From NCBI GenBank assembly GCA_029962745.1, contig CM057171.1:19369034-19433033 (forward strand): a stretch of 64,000 bases of DNA, written 5' to 3'. The position numbers and the translations under genes are program-made. This DNA comes from Echinometra lucunter. Its lineage: Eukaryota > Echinodermata > Echinoidea > Camarodonta > Echinometridae. How positions within the stretch are numbered: the stretch's first letter is position 1; each line of letters opens with the position of its first letter. Below are positions 55,172 to 64,000 of the stretch, piece by piece. The notes under the pieces are model-generated. The model did not search any database. It was not told the origin of the DNA and saw only the letters and a list, made by a program, of their open reading frames with translations.

Positions 55172-55620
55172 GTGTTAATCTATGATCCCTGTCTAATTAG
55201 CCCGAAAAAATTAGCGTGTAATCAGAGGCTGATGTTCCTCTCTGGTTTCCAATGTTATTTTTTCTTTCCTTCTCTCCCTCTATCTCTTATATCCTCTCTA
55301 AGCAGCCCTTTTCTTTCATCATTAGCCTCAATTTTCAAGTCGTTAACTTTGTGTCCTATCTGTGCAATTAAGACCCTCTATCACCTTAAGGAACCTGCAG
55401 ACTCAACCTGCTGAACAAGCTCTGCTTTTCATGCAGGTTCCTTCATATTTCACTTAATTCAAACGTCTTCTGTAATTACTTTTGACTCACTCCATTATGT
55501 TTCATTTATACGAATGCTCATGCCATCCTCTTATGTTATATACTATGTTGTTGTTTAACATTCGTTATATTTTATGTTATGTGAAATATGAGAATAAATT
55601 CCAATTCCAATTCAAATTCA
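55172..55620 (+). repeat. LINE 3' UTR with AATTCC-type tail
   Basis: Ends ATGTGAAATATGAGAATAAA followed by TTCCAATTCCAATTCAAATTC, a short-unit tail characteristic of L2/CR1-type LINE 3' ends. GTTCCTTCATATTT and AACCTGCAGACTCAACCTGC may form the preceding 3' hairpin. No reverse transcriptase remains. The frame 55172-55414 is Leu/Ser-rich and uninformative. Confidence 0.5.
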
Positions 55621-55639
55621 TGGTATGATCCGTGCTTAT

Positions 55640-56740
55640 ACCATAATGTTACAAAAATTACTAGGGACTTCTGTTATGCTTTGGTTTCCAGTGTAAGTAA
55701 ATTAGACGTGTTAAGTGCTTGCGGATATTGCATCGAATTGTTAACATAAACTACAGCAGGACTGTTAGATGGGAGAAAGTTTAAAAATGACCAGCATACA
55801 TGGTTGCATGAACGTGATAAAGGTTAACAAAACAATATGAAAGATCGCAATATTTATGTTATAATTAGGTTTCCAAGGTCAGTACATGTTGAAAGTAATT
55901 GACATGATTAGTGATTGTGGACTTTGTACAATGGTATACATCCTGAATGTTGGATGGGAGGTAGCTTTAAAAATACTGATTTAACACTTGAACAATAAAC
56001 AAAACAGTATGTGAAGGTTATCTAAAGCCCACCGCACACTATACGACCAGTCTGCAATCTGATTTTGGAAAAAAATTGTTATAGCATTTGATATGAACAT
56101 TCAAACATATAAAATCTTGATGAAAGTTCCGAATAGTCGTGTGAATACTGAAATCGAAATTCGGGCTGTTGCGAGCCTCCCTGTAGGAATAAAAGTAAAC
56201 TCAATTCCGAATCGTAGTGACGTCATAGTAGTCTTGCGATCGGCTACAATTTGAAACCGATTTTGGCCTTTACTCTGACAGCAAGGCTTGCAGTTAACCC
56301 AAATTTTGATTTTAGTGTTCCTATCATTATACCGAATAAATCCGAACTACGAATAAGACAAGTTACTTGTTTACACTTTCATATTTAAGGCAAAATGCCA
56401 TTTGTTCCAAAGTGTGCGATGGGCAGTAGGGCTATAATGTTATCCTAATGTTTCCCATGTCAGTACATTCATCTTTGACGTGATTCCTGGTTTTCGGATA
56501 TTGCATCAAAGCCCTGAATTTACAGCGTGTATATTGGATGGGAGAAAGTTTTATAAGTGTCGCTTGCGGTTACTGAAACAACAAACGAAACAATGTTTAA
56601 AGTTATCCTAGGAGCAAAGTAATGATGGCAGTGTCATAGCTTGGATCATGCAAGTGATTAATGTGATTAATGACTGGGGATTTTGCATGATCATGGTGAT
56701 AAAATGTGGAAGTCATAACATAATAATGCTTTAGTTTTAT
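55640..56740 (+). repeat. Satellite-like tandem array, unit about 184 bp, interrupted
   Basis: Four diverged units share GTTTCCNANGTNAGTA, TGATTAGTGNTTG, GGATATTGCATC, TTGGATGGGAGAAAGTTT and AACAAACAAAACA in order. The GTTTCC landmark is at 55684, 55869 and 56450, so unit 1 to 2 is 185 bp, and unit 2 to 3 is 581 bp, or 183 bp after removing the element at 56027-56424. A fourth, more diverged unit follows at about 56630. Confidence 0.8.
56027..56424. mobile_element. Inverted-repeat element inserted in the satellite array
   Basis: The left end GCCCACCGCACACTATACG pairs with the complement of the right end, GCCCATCGCACACTTTGG. Its 398-bp length accounts almost exactly for the extra spacing between satellite units 2 and 3, showing it arrived after the array formed. 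Non-coding. Confidence 0.75.
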
Positions 56741-56765
56741 ACGGAAACGTTTAAAGCGCCGTTCT

Positions 56766-57190
56766 TGACATGACGAGATAATAATCATGACAAGTCCACT
56801 TAATATTCATATCATGTCGACATGTAAGGACATGCCATGTCGACAATCTCAACTTTTGTAAGTGAATATGGTGAAATGAATTATCTGGCCAAGTCGACTT
56901 CCCCCACAACATATGTCGTCATGGCAACATGTACTTTTGGGGAGGTCGGCTTGGCAAGGTAATTTATGTCACCGTGACGACACGAACTTTTTGTGAAATC
57001 TACTTGGCAAGATATTTTTTTTGTTGTCTATGTCGACTAATAAAAGTTATCAAAGATCCACAGATTTTATTCCATTTTCATTTTGCGAAATAAGTCGATG
57101 TTATCAATATCTTTACATCTCGATACGATATGAATATATAGTCTACTTGACAAGATGGAATATCTCGTCTTTCGTCAAGTAGAATAGCAC
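56766..57190. repeat. GTCGACTTGGCAAG-type dispersed repeat
   Basis: There are recurrent CATGTCGACATG, AAGTCGACTT, GGCTTGGCAAGG, CTACTTGGCAAGAT and CTACTTGACAAGAT phrases in both orientations, starting near TTGACATGACGAGATAATAA and ending near CGTCAAGTAGAATAGC. Probably a degenerate foldback. The boundaries are uncertain. Confidence 0.45.
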
Positions 57191-57403
57191 TTAAATATTT
57201 CCATAGTCTGATATATCCCCTTCACGTTTTGATAAACCGTAAAGAATGTCGCCTATGGTTACAAAAACAAATTAATTTAGACCCTATATCCATTCTACAT
57301 CTATTTTTTGTTTCAAGAGATTTCCAAATAACTTTCAGAAATTTATGTATTTACCTGCTGACTACTGAATTCTTTCATTCCCATAGGCATGGGTGTCGAT
57401 TTG

Positions 57404-58760
57404 TTTTCGCGGTTGGGGGGGGGGGAGGGGGGGGGGGGGGGTGACCGATGCCGAGTATCCTCGGCCGCGGAGCAAAGAGACCGAGCAGGGAAAGGGTGAG
57501 TATGTTCAAACGTGAAGGATAAACAAAATAAGGGATGTAGGATCTGTTTTTGCTGCCCGTATCTCTGCACTATTGGTCTATGTACCGCTCCTCCAATTAA
57601 CCGTACAAAAAATTGTTTTCAAACAATATCACAGAGGCACATCCTTAGTACTTGAATGAAAACTTTAGGGGACTTGAACCTTTACTTACAGTATGAACCA
57701 TCCCGTTTTATTTTGCGAGCGAGCGAAGCGAGCAAGCCGAAAATTCAACCTTCCAGCTATAAAAGAAAGGTTATTTGTCCTCAAAGTAGGCCTCCACTCA
57801 AGCAATATAAGATGTTTGACTAATTTTGCACCTCGCTGACTAAATTGTTTACTGCCCTAAACCACCATATTTCAAATATTACAAGCAAGGGAGGCGAGAC
57901 AGGGGAAACAACTCTTTTGGTGATGAAGTATTTATTTGTCATTAAGGGCTATAAAGTATTAACATTGTATATTCGAGTGAGCGCAGTGAGCAAGGAATTC
58001 TTTGATAGCCTCAAAGATATCTAAATAGTTTTGATCAGCTAACTGCGAGATATAATGCTTTCTGGCACGTCGCTTACCATCTAGCATCTGGAACCATTTT
58101 GTTATATGAGTGAGCGAAGCGAGCTACCCACAAAAACTCTATTTCTTTCTAGTAAAACGTAGAATTTCCTCCAAAATAAATTAGATGAATTTAATGATGT
58201 CCTATTTCCATTTGTTCGAAAAAAGCTTTGCATCTCGCTGTAAAAATATTATAATTATTCGAACACATTGCTGAAGGAATAAGAGCGCTTGACTCCCGAT
58301 CTTAAGTTTTTTTTTAAGCGAGCGGAGCGAGCGAGCAAGGGCTATTTTCTAAAACTGAGAACATGTTCTTGTGTACTGTTACTCCAACTTCATGACTGTA
58401 TTAAGTATTTTCATCAGCATCCTCCTTTCTCATGTTCGGCAAGATAGGAACAGGCTACTGGTTATAGGCAATTTTCTCATGAAAATTCTTCTGTCATCAT
58501 TCATGGGTCTTCTTCCCGTTCGACTCCTTGCAGTTATATTACTAACAGTATTACATTGGATAGAAAGACAAGATGCAAACCACTTTCCTTTCATAATAAA
58601 ATATTCTCTGGCTTTGGCTAAGATAACAAATATACTAAATGCGAGTATCATTATAGCATACTATAGAAAGACAAAATGCAAACGGATCCGCTTTCATAAA
58701 GATAGTATTATAACCTCATTGGTTGCAATACTTTAAATGCGAGCGAGCGAAGCGAGCACG
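57404..58760. repeat. Composite repeat with GCGAGCGAAGCGAGC blocks
   Basis: After a G run (about 57414-57441), blocks of the form GAGCGAGCGAAGCGAGC occur at about 57715, 57974, 58107, 58317 and 58739 on the plus strand, separated by AT-rich sequence. Within 58557-58745 a roughly 104-bp unit is repeated (TAGAAAGACAAGATGCAAAC / TAGAAAGACAAAATGCAAAC, each running to AAATGCGAG). The same GC block, in the opposite orientation, is in the 82-bp repeats of the hAT element at 46900-47464. The hydrophobic frame 58371-58736 lies within this repeat. Confidence 0.5.
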
Positions 58761-59812
58761 CGCTGAAAACCTTTTCCTTCTTTACTCTTTATTCTCTTTG
58801 TCTTTGTCTTTGCTTTTGTTTGTTTTTTCGGGAATTACAGGAGGCTATGATTTTTTTTTATGGTGAATTATGGGGGGGGGGGGGGGATGATTGTACAGGC
58901 CATCCCCCCTGACCAAAATATTGGGGGGAGGGGGATATATCCCCCCAATAAGATAGTGATTATAGTTTTTTTGTTTCTTAATAACGGTTTTTAAAGAAAA
59001 AAAAATTGCCCTCTTTTTGTCATGAGAGGTCAGCGTTATATGTGAAAGCTTTCTTGGTTGGTAATAAGCAGTGCATGGGGACCAAGTGCCTGCACCTCTC
59101 AAGGCACTAAATACATACTTTGTACACTTTTAGAGCAATATCGTAGTCAATAAGTTTATCTTAAATCTTTAAATTTATACTCTACTCCTCGATTTACATC
59201 AATCTGGTGGTTTTAACCTGTATACACCAATTACGTGATATAAAACAAAATTACTTTAAGAAATGTTTACATGAAGGCAAGACACACTCCTTTTTCTTCT
59301 CTCCTATATCTACCCTCTCTTTTTTATTTTACTTTGTAATGTAATACCTCATGTACATGTATATTCCATGAAATTCAGCTTTTGAGCTGCCACGTGGTTT
59401 TTTGATAAATACCTTTTCAATTAAGCAAATCAAGAGAGAGAGAGAGAGAGATAAGAAAATAGAAATGATTACATTGATTAGCAGTCGTATTACTAGCATA
59501 ACTAATATAATTTCTTTTATTCAGTCTTAACAAGGAAACATAAACGGCAATGAGCAGATTGGTTTAATATGCAAAAGCTCGACTTATATTTAATAGACTC
59601 TTTAGCAAAACAATTTTTTTTTCAAATACTGTACATGTACACAATATATTAAATACAACGATATTAAAGAAGGGAAGGTTTACACATACTTGTTACCCAC
59701 CCCCACCCCCCTTCCCACTCTTCTCACACTGCTAAATAAAATAGTAGTAGCACCGGTACATGTCTTAATTCCTTGTGCAATGCTGATATCATGATTCTAG
59801 CTTGTTTCGAAT

Positions 59813-59813
<1 letters not shown>
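58761..59813. other. Unassigned stretch with G runs and GA repeat
   Basis: G tracts near 58872-58886 and 58922-58934 with facing C tracts. A GA repeat at 59434-59450. No gene recognised. Confidence 0.35.

Positions 59814-59852
<39 letters not shown>
59814..59852. repeat. TA microsatellite
   Basis: About 19 perfect TA units, followed by ATT and a T run. Confidence 0.9.
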
Positions 59853-59854
<2 letters not shown>

Positions 59855-59883
59855 ATTTTTTTTTTTTTTACTGTTTTTGCCAC

Positions 59884-60160
59884 TTACATGTATTCAGTGG
59901 GAATTTTCTTTCGTTTACTTTTGAATGGAAAAAGTGGTGACTGATTTACTGTATCATCTAAGGAGTTCCAGCATTTTAATTTGGTGTATACAAAATCCTG
60001 ATGTGCTGTAACTGTTTTGGTCAGTGGTAGATGCAATATATTGGATTGTATTGTGGGTGTGTTAGCGTACTTTATTGTTTTTCTCATTTTATTTTTTTTT
60101 CTTCAGAAAATGTTCCTGATTTCAATAGACTGCAAATATATTAGGCCTATTTATATATTA
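59884..60160 (-). pseudogene. LINE ORF2 C-terminal remnant
   Basis: The minus frame 59884-60087 carries LTKTVTAHQDFVYTKLKCWN followed by SLDDTVNQSPLFPFKSKRKK, the WNSL(P)...I..S.....FK(xK)K pattern at the very end of CR1/L2/Jockey-type ORF2 proteins. The reverse transcriptase is absent. The AT and T tracts at 59814-59875 may be its degraded tail. Confidence 0.55.
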
Positions 60161-60518
60161 GCAATCGCGGCTTTTACCTTTAGCATGATGATGATGGAGG
60201 AGGTTGTTTAAAACGTAACAACACTTCTGCTTAAGACTTATGGGACAGTTTTTGTAGTGTCATGTTCACATCTCAGTAAAAAGCAATACTTGACTATACA
60301 ATGTTGCATGACCTTTACAAGAGATTATACCCTATTGTTTAACGGTAATTTAGCAGTACCATTTCCACGTTATTAGGTGTCAGCGGTTAGGAAATTCGTT
60401 TGCCCTGTCTTTCACCTAAATCCTAAGCCAAATCACGAACCCAACCCTGTCACTCGCCATCAACCACAGACTGCAATTCTCACATTATTACATACATTTC
60501 CACGAAGCCTTGGGCTTT
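60161..60518. other. Unassigned stretch
   Basis: A GATGATGATGGAGGAGG phrase near 60187 and otherwise AT-rich DNA. No gene recognised. Confidence 0.3.
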
Positions 60519-60763
60519 CATGGCCGTACACACATGGGGGGGGGGGGGGAGTTGCCCCCCTAGAAATTTTCAAAACCTCACCTTGTTCTATGTTTTATTG
60601 AGAATTTTCCCAAATTCCACCCAAAATGTGCACCAGATCTTTCAATTTCAGTTCTAAAAATGCAAAAGCTCCCACTCGGTCCCTTCGCTCTCTCGCTTGC
60701 ATGTACCCTCAAATACTGAAAACATTTTTGCCCCCTAGAAAAAAATTCCTGCGTACGGTCTTG
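60519..60763. mobile_element. Inverted-repeat element, CA(A/T)G(A/G)CCGTACRCA ends
   Basis: The left end CATGGCCGTACACACATGG and the complement of the right end CAAGACCGTACGCAGG share 12 of the first 14 positions. A G run follows the left end and CCCCCTAGAAA precedes the right end. CTTGGGCT occurs just outside both sides (60509-60516 and 60764-60771) and may be an 8-bp target duplication, offset by two bases at the left. Non-coding. Confidence 0.6.
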
Positions 60764-60775
60764 CTTGGGCTGATC

Positions 60776-61355
60776 TTAAAGGCCAACCCCAAAGCAAGAT
60801 GAAGTTCATTTTAATAAGAAAAATTTTAAAACGCAACCAAAACAGTGACAATTTGATGAAAATCGAATGTAAAATAAGGCAGTTATGAATTTCCAAAGTT
60901 TCTTATTTTTTCACAAAACAGTTATTGAACAGTCGATATGAATATTCAACGAATGAGTTGACGATGCCATTCATTCACTATTCTCCATAATAATCTATAC
61001 AAAAATATCAGGGAATTGTCATTTTTTCCACTTAAACTTAAAAGTCCTTCATTATGTCTACACATATTAGATTAAATATGTAAGAAGTATTTAGAACAAA
61101 TTGTACTTTTTATAGCTAAAATATGAATTTTTTGTAATTTCTGTATACATGATGTGTGGAAAATTGTGATTATATAACATCATCATCTCACTCAATATTC
61201 AAATCGCCCAAGAACTGTTTTTGCGAAAAAATAGCAAAATTCCGTAATTCATAACTTCCTTATTTCGCATCCGGCAATTTTCGTCAAATTTTCACTATTT
61301 TGTTTGGATTTTTAAAGTTCTTTTTACTAAAATGAAGTTCAACCTGGCCTTTAAC
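60776..61355. mobile_element. Long foldback element (580 bp), TTAAAGGCCA ends
   Basis: TTAAAGGCCAACC at the left mirrors GGCCTTTAAC at the right. Inner blocks ATGAAGTTCATTTTA, ACAATTTGATGAAAAT, AAATAAGGCAGTTATGAATT, TTATTTTTTCACAAAACAG and TTGAATATTC... are mirrored in order on the right, so the arms are about 220 bp each. Non-coding. The ends share TTAAAGG with the family at 63361-63928. Confidence 0.85.
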
Positions 61356-61776
61356 TTTGCCATTCACAGTCTGTGTCATATCTTGGAAACGTATATACTT
61401 TTGTTTTTCCACGGCAAGGTGGTAGGCCTACGGGTATGCCACAGGGGTTTTTGAGGTACATACTGAGACGACAAATGCTCAAGCCACAATTGCACCGCGT
61501 CATTCTGAGCGGTGATTCACGAACACTCAAATTCAAGTGAAAATTTGCACAATATTGCGTAAAAAGGGAACATGCTTGGGTTTTTTTTGTTTTTTGCTTT
61601 TTTTTTTTTGTAAAATTTTGTCCCATATTACGTAAAGTGCATGTTTTATGGGTAAATCTTAACGCAACATTGGGTAAAACTTACACAGTATTTGGTATTA
61701 TAATTAGCCAACTGGCATGCATGTTCCCTTTTCCCCAATATTGGGAAAACCTTTTTTTTTAGAGTGAAACTGTGGG
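61356..61776. other. Unassigned stretch, possible element remnant
   Basis: The end CCAATATTGGGAAAACC then T run and AGAGTG (61733-61766) resembles the right end of a CACTCTAAAA-type inverted-repeat element, with palindromic CAATATTGGG phrases upstream. No matching left end was found. Confidence 0.35.
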
Positions 61777-61975
61777 TCAGGTTACGCATCACTTTCAGAA
61801 GGACTTAAATATGGGATTCTCAATTATATTTACTTGCATAAGCTTAATTTGAAATATGTTAAATAGCATTATTATTTTCATAAAAAAAATTAAATGTAAA
61901 AAGTATTTTTTGCCAACAATTTAACTGAGCTTATAGGAAATGCAGACACACTTTATCAACACTAGAGGAAAACGC
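61777..61975. mobile_element. Truncated CGTAAAGTTACG-family copy
   Basis: GGTTACGCATCACTTTCAGA, AGGACTTAAATATGG, GATTCTCAAT, GCATAAGCTTAATTTGAAAT and TTTGCCAACAATTTAACTGAG follow the order of 32730-32960. The right third and terminal repeats are missing. Confidence 0.6.
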
Positions 61976-62420
61976 CCCTCCCCCCTCCGGACCATACCAA
62001 ACCCTAAACCGAAGTCTATGCCTTACCTATACATACTGCAACCATGACCCTAACCGTGTATCCGTTCAAGAAATGAAGCAATATTATCGCTGGAGCTTTG
62101 TTCGGTCAACGCGGTGGACTGAGCAGTAACTACTTTTTCAGCCTTTTTTTAAAATAGAGTTAATATCATGGATTTCTTCCGTACAAATGTTGAATCCACT
62201 AAGTAATAACCTTTCCTCCCTTGAAAGTGGATTTCACTAATGTAACTCCACTTTTAAAGTGATTACACAATGGTAAACAAAATTTTGATATATGATCGAG
62301 AATAGAATTCTAAGAAGAATTACATTAAAAATATGATGATTTTTAATCGAAATCAATGCATTTTGGCTAATTTTCTCATGAAAAGTTATGAGCTGACGAA
62401 AAAAAATTGAGTATGAGGTA
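61976..62420. other. Unassigned stretch
   Basis: Nothing recognised apart from short C runs near 61975. Confidence 0.3.
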
Positions 62421-62571
62421 TGACGTCAAAGTGGGTACCCAGCTTCGCGCATTGCAGTTGTGCTACGCGCTAGACTGTACAACATGTATTATACCTTGCG
62501 CGCATTTTGCTAGAAGTGCGCGACAAGGTACCCACTTTGACGTCATTTTGACGTCAAAGTGGGTACCCAGT
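62421..62571. repeat. Palindromic repeat with three TGACGTCA sites
   Basis: GGTACCCACTTTGACGTCA (62527-62545) and TGACGTCAAAGTGGGTACC (62549-62567) are perfect 19-bp inverted copies separated by TTT. A further copy of the right arm lies at 62421-62439, and GCGCGC-containing phrases between them also mirror. TGACGTCA, the full cAMP-response-element palindrome, therefore occurs at 62421, 62538 and 62549. Best read as a foldback element. Any regulatory role is inference. Confidence 0.8.
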
Positions 62572-62693
62572 TGAAACTGGGTCACAGCTGAGGGGTCAAA
62601 AAAATCCTGAAATCTTACCACATTTGGGGGTTTCCTTGGCAACAGGACTTTTAAAAAAACCTTAGACAGATGATTTTCTGCTAATAAAATCAT
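62463..62693 (-). other. Open frame overlapping the palindrome
   Basis: A 76-codon minus frame (KVFLKVLLPRKPPNVVRFQDFF, FDVKMTSKWVPC) crosses the inverted repeat. It has no recognised family and is best explained as a by-product. Confidence 0.15.
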
Positions 62694-62749
62694 GCTCTTT
62701 TAAATGAGCTAACATTGTTTCAGCATTGGGTACCCCCTTTAATATTCAT

Positions 62750-63350
62750 TCATCTTAACTACTGAACACCATTTGAAATTGCCATATAAAATGTGAAAGT
62801 ATTTATTCTCCACACGAGGCCCACACCATTTGCATGATTTGTAATTATCACAGAGATATGAAATTATTGACCTTTATATCATTACTCCATTATGAATTTT
62901 CCAGAAAAATGTGAATTACTTTCCTTATGATAACTACTACACACCATTTTGAAATATCACAGAGCTATGAATTTATTCACTATTCATTAACTCCTTTACA
63001 CCGTTTGATAGTTCCGCAGAAAATATTACTCTCTTTATCGTGCTGTTGACTACTTACAGTATTTAGAGTATACAAAAAAATTATTGCTGTTTTGATTCCA
63101 TTTACCTTTTCTTGAATACATCCTACACTAAGTACTTTAGTGTAAACACAAATTATGATTTTACTGAACTTTCATGAACTATTGTATAACATGTGGATTT
63201 GTCACAGATTTTTTTTAAACCTTATGTGCATCATTTGGAACTGCTACAAAATTCTTTATTTAGCTTTTGTCGACTAGTATTGTATGCCATTAGAAATCGT
63301 AACAGAATATGAGTTTATTTAACTTTTCTTATTCATGGTTTGGGATTGCC
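62750..63350. repeat. Degenerate tandem array, unit about 58 bp
   Basis: About ten diverged units beginning near ACTACTnnACACCATTT, followed by GAAATTNYCACAGANATATG and AATTTATTNACTTTTCTTATTCAT. Unit starts near 62758, 62817, 62884, 62933, 62990, 63049, then less clear ones to 63275. AT-rich, non-coding. Confidence 0.6.
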
Positions 63351-63360
63351 AGAAAGGACA

Positions 63361-63928
63361 GTTAAATCCTGGGGGAAATTAGATTTAATGTAAAGAGAGG
63401 AGAGTGAAGCCATTTAAAAAAGTTCCGTCAAAAACGGATACGAAATGGAAAAGTTATGAAAGTTTGAAAAGTCATGATTTACTTTCTGTGGCGATCCTCA
63501 TATTGGCAATGTTGCTTCAAAATAGCAGTTTTAGAAGGGCAACTCTCAATATGTTTTGTGCTCAAAATTCATTTATTTTCTCCAATATCTCTGAAGGTGC
63601 AGCTTGTCTCCTGCTTAGCTCAAGATATGTCACGGGAAAATTTATTTGACACAACATAAGATACAAGCAGCATCTTTAGCAGTTTAGAGATAATGGAGAA
63701 AATATGAAATTTTGTATACAAAACTTATCAAGAGTTGTCCGCGAAAAGCTGCCATTTTGGAGCAACATTGCCAATATTAGGATCGCCATAGAAAGTACAT
63801 TGAGACTTTTCAAACTTTCATAACTTTCTCATTTCGTAACCTTTTTGATGGAACTTTTTAAAATTGCATCTCTCTATCCCCTCTTTTCATTGAAAGTGAT
63901 TTTCCCCAGGGTTTCATTCTCCTTTAAC
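63361..63928. mobile_element. GTTAAAGGAGAATG foldback family, copy E (fullest)
   Basis: The left arm (GTTAAATCCTGGGGGAAATT, AAAGAGAGGAGAGTGAAGCC, GTGGCGATCCTCATATTGGC) is mirrored by the right arm ending CCCCAGGGTTTCATTCTCC then TTTAAC. Arms about 250 bp, total 568 bp. Non-coding. Frames 63404-63649 and 63474-63659 are by-products. Confidence 0.85.
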
Positions 63929-64000
63929 TACTTTACTTCACACATTATATAACAATATTGGAAACGTCGATGTGTTTGTATCATTTCCACAGCTACGATT
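63929..64000. other. Unassigned end of window
   Basis: Nothing recognised. Confidence 0.3.

Noticed and set aside
57229..57444. A frame ending in poly-Gly
   Set aside because: The end is the G run at about 57414-57441; the rest has no recognised motif.
58371..58736. A 121-codon hydrophobic frame that looks at first like the last transmembrane segments of a class A receptor
   Set aside because: Its second half is a tandem duplication of a ~104-bp AT-rich unit lying between GAGCGAGCGAAGCGAGC blocks; hydrophobicity follows from T/A-rich codons, and no receptor motif is exact.

Overview
This looks like animal nuclear DNA, most likely from a marine deuterostome and in my judgement a sea urchin or close echinoderm. 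The reasons are: no bacterial-type gene packing; only one strong coding stretch longer than 200 codons, and that is a LINE reverse transcriptase; tRNA-derived SINEs with ATT-type tails; and many short inverted-repeat elements with ends such as GGTGTTTCATAAA or GTTAAAGGAGAATGAAACCC, which I associate with echinoid genomes. The species assignment rests on memory of repeat families and was not searched.

Gene content is very low. The only element that reads like a host gene is a likely first coding exon at 26818-26896 (+). It has a 26-codon signal-peptide-like sequence ending at a GTAAGT splice donor in phase 1, and a TATA box about 640 bases upstream. Its next exon could not be found with confidence. 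A few other open frames (24381-24689, 25507-25794, 36135-36407, 46370-46591) are weak and are listed with low confidence.

The rest is a dense, nested repeat landscape. 0-10 kb: a small hAT-like element, a solo inverted-repeat element, a large inverted pair (4027-4620 and 7540-8125), a LINE 3' end followed by a SINE, and a long foldback element. 10-20 kb: an almost perfect foldback at 9901-10203, two oppositely oriented SINEs, two oppositely oriented copies of a GTGCA palindrome element, a LINE tail, hAT-like elements and compound microsatellites. 20-25 kb: a 1.03-kb element inserted with an 8-bp target duplication into an older inverted-repeat element, a foldback copy carrying a second nested element, and several further inverted-repeat elements. 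25-29 kb: the candidate gene start, with a 5'-truncated LINE in its first intron. 29-37 kb: more inverted-repeat elements and a 32-bp perfect hairpin. 37-41 kb: a 15-bp minisatellite shared with 18 kb, a 34-base C run, and a piggyBac-like insertion inside another element. 43-47 kb: a 442-bp foldback, a LINE tail, and a hAT element with a perfect 8-bp target duplication. 49-53 kb: a minisatellite foldback and a 1.36-kb long inverted repeat. 54-59 kb: LINE tail, a roughly 184-bp satellite array broken by an element, and GCGAGCGAAGCGAGC-bearing repeats. 59-64 kb: LINE remnant, another long inverted repeat, a palindrome with three TGACGTCA sites, a degenerate array of about 58-bp units, and one more foldback copy.

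There is no operon, CRISPR array or multi-gene system here. The scientific interest lies in the insertion chronology of the elements, in the foldbacks that could give double-stranded RNA if transcribed, and in the unusual density of long G and C homopolymers.
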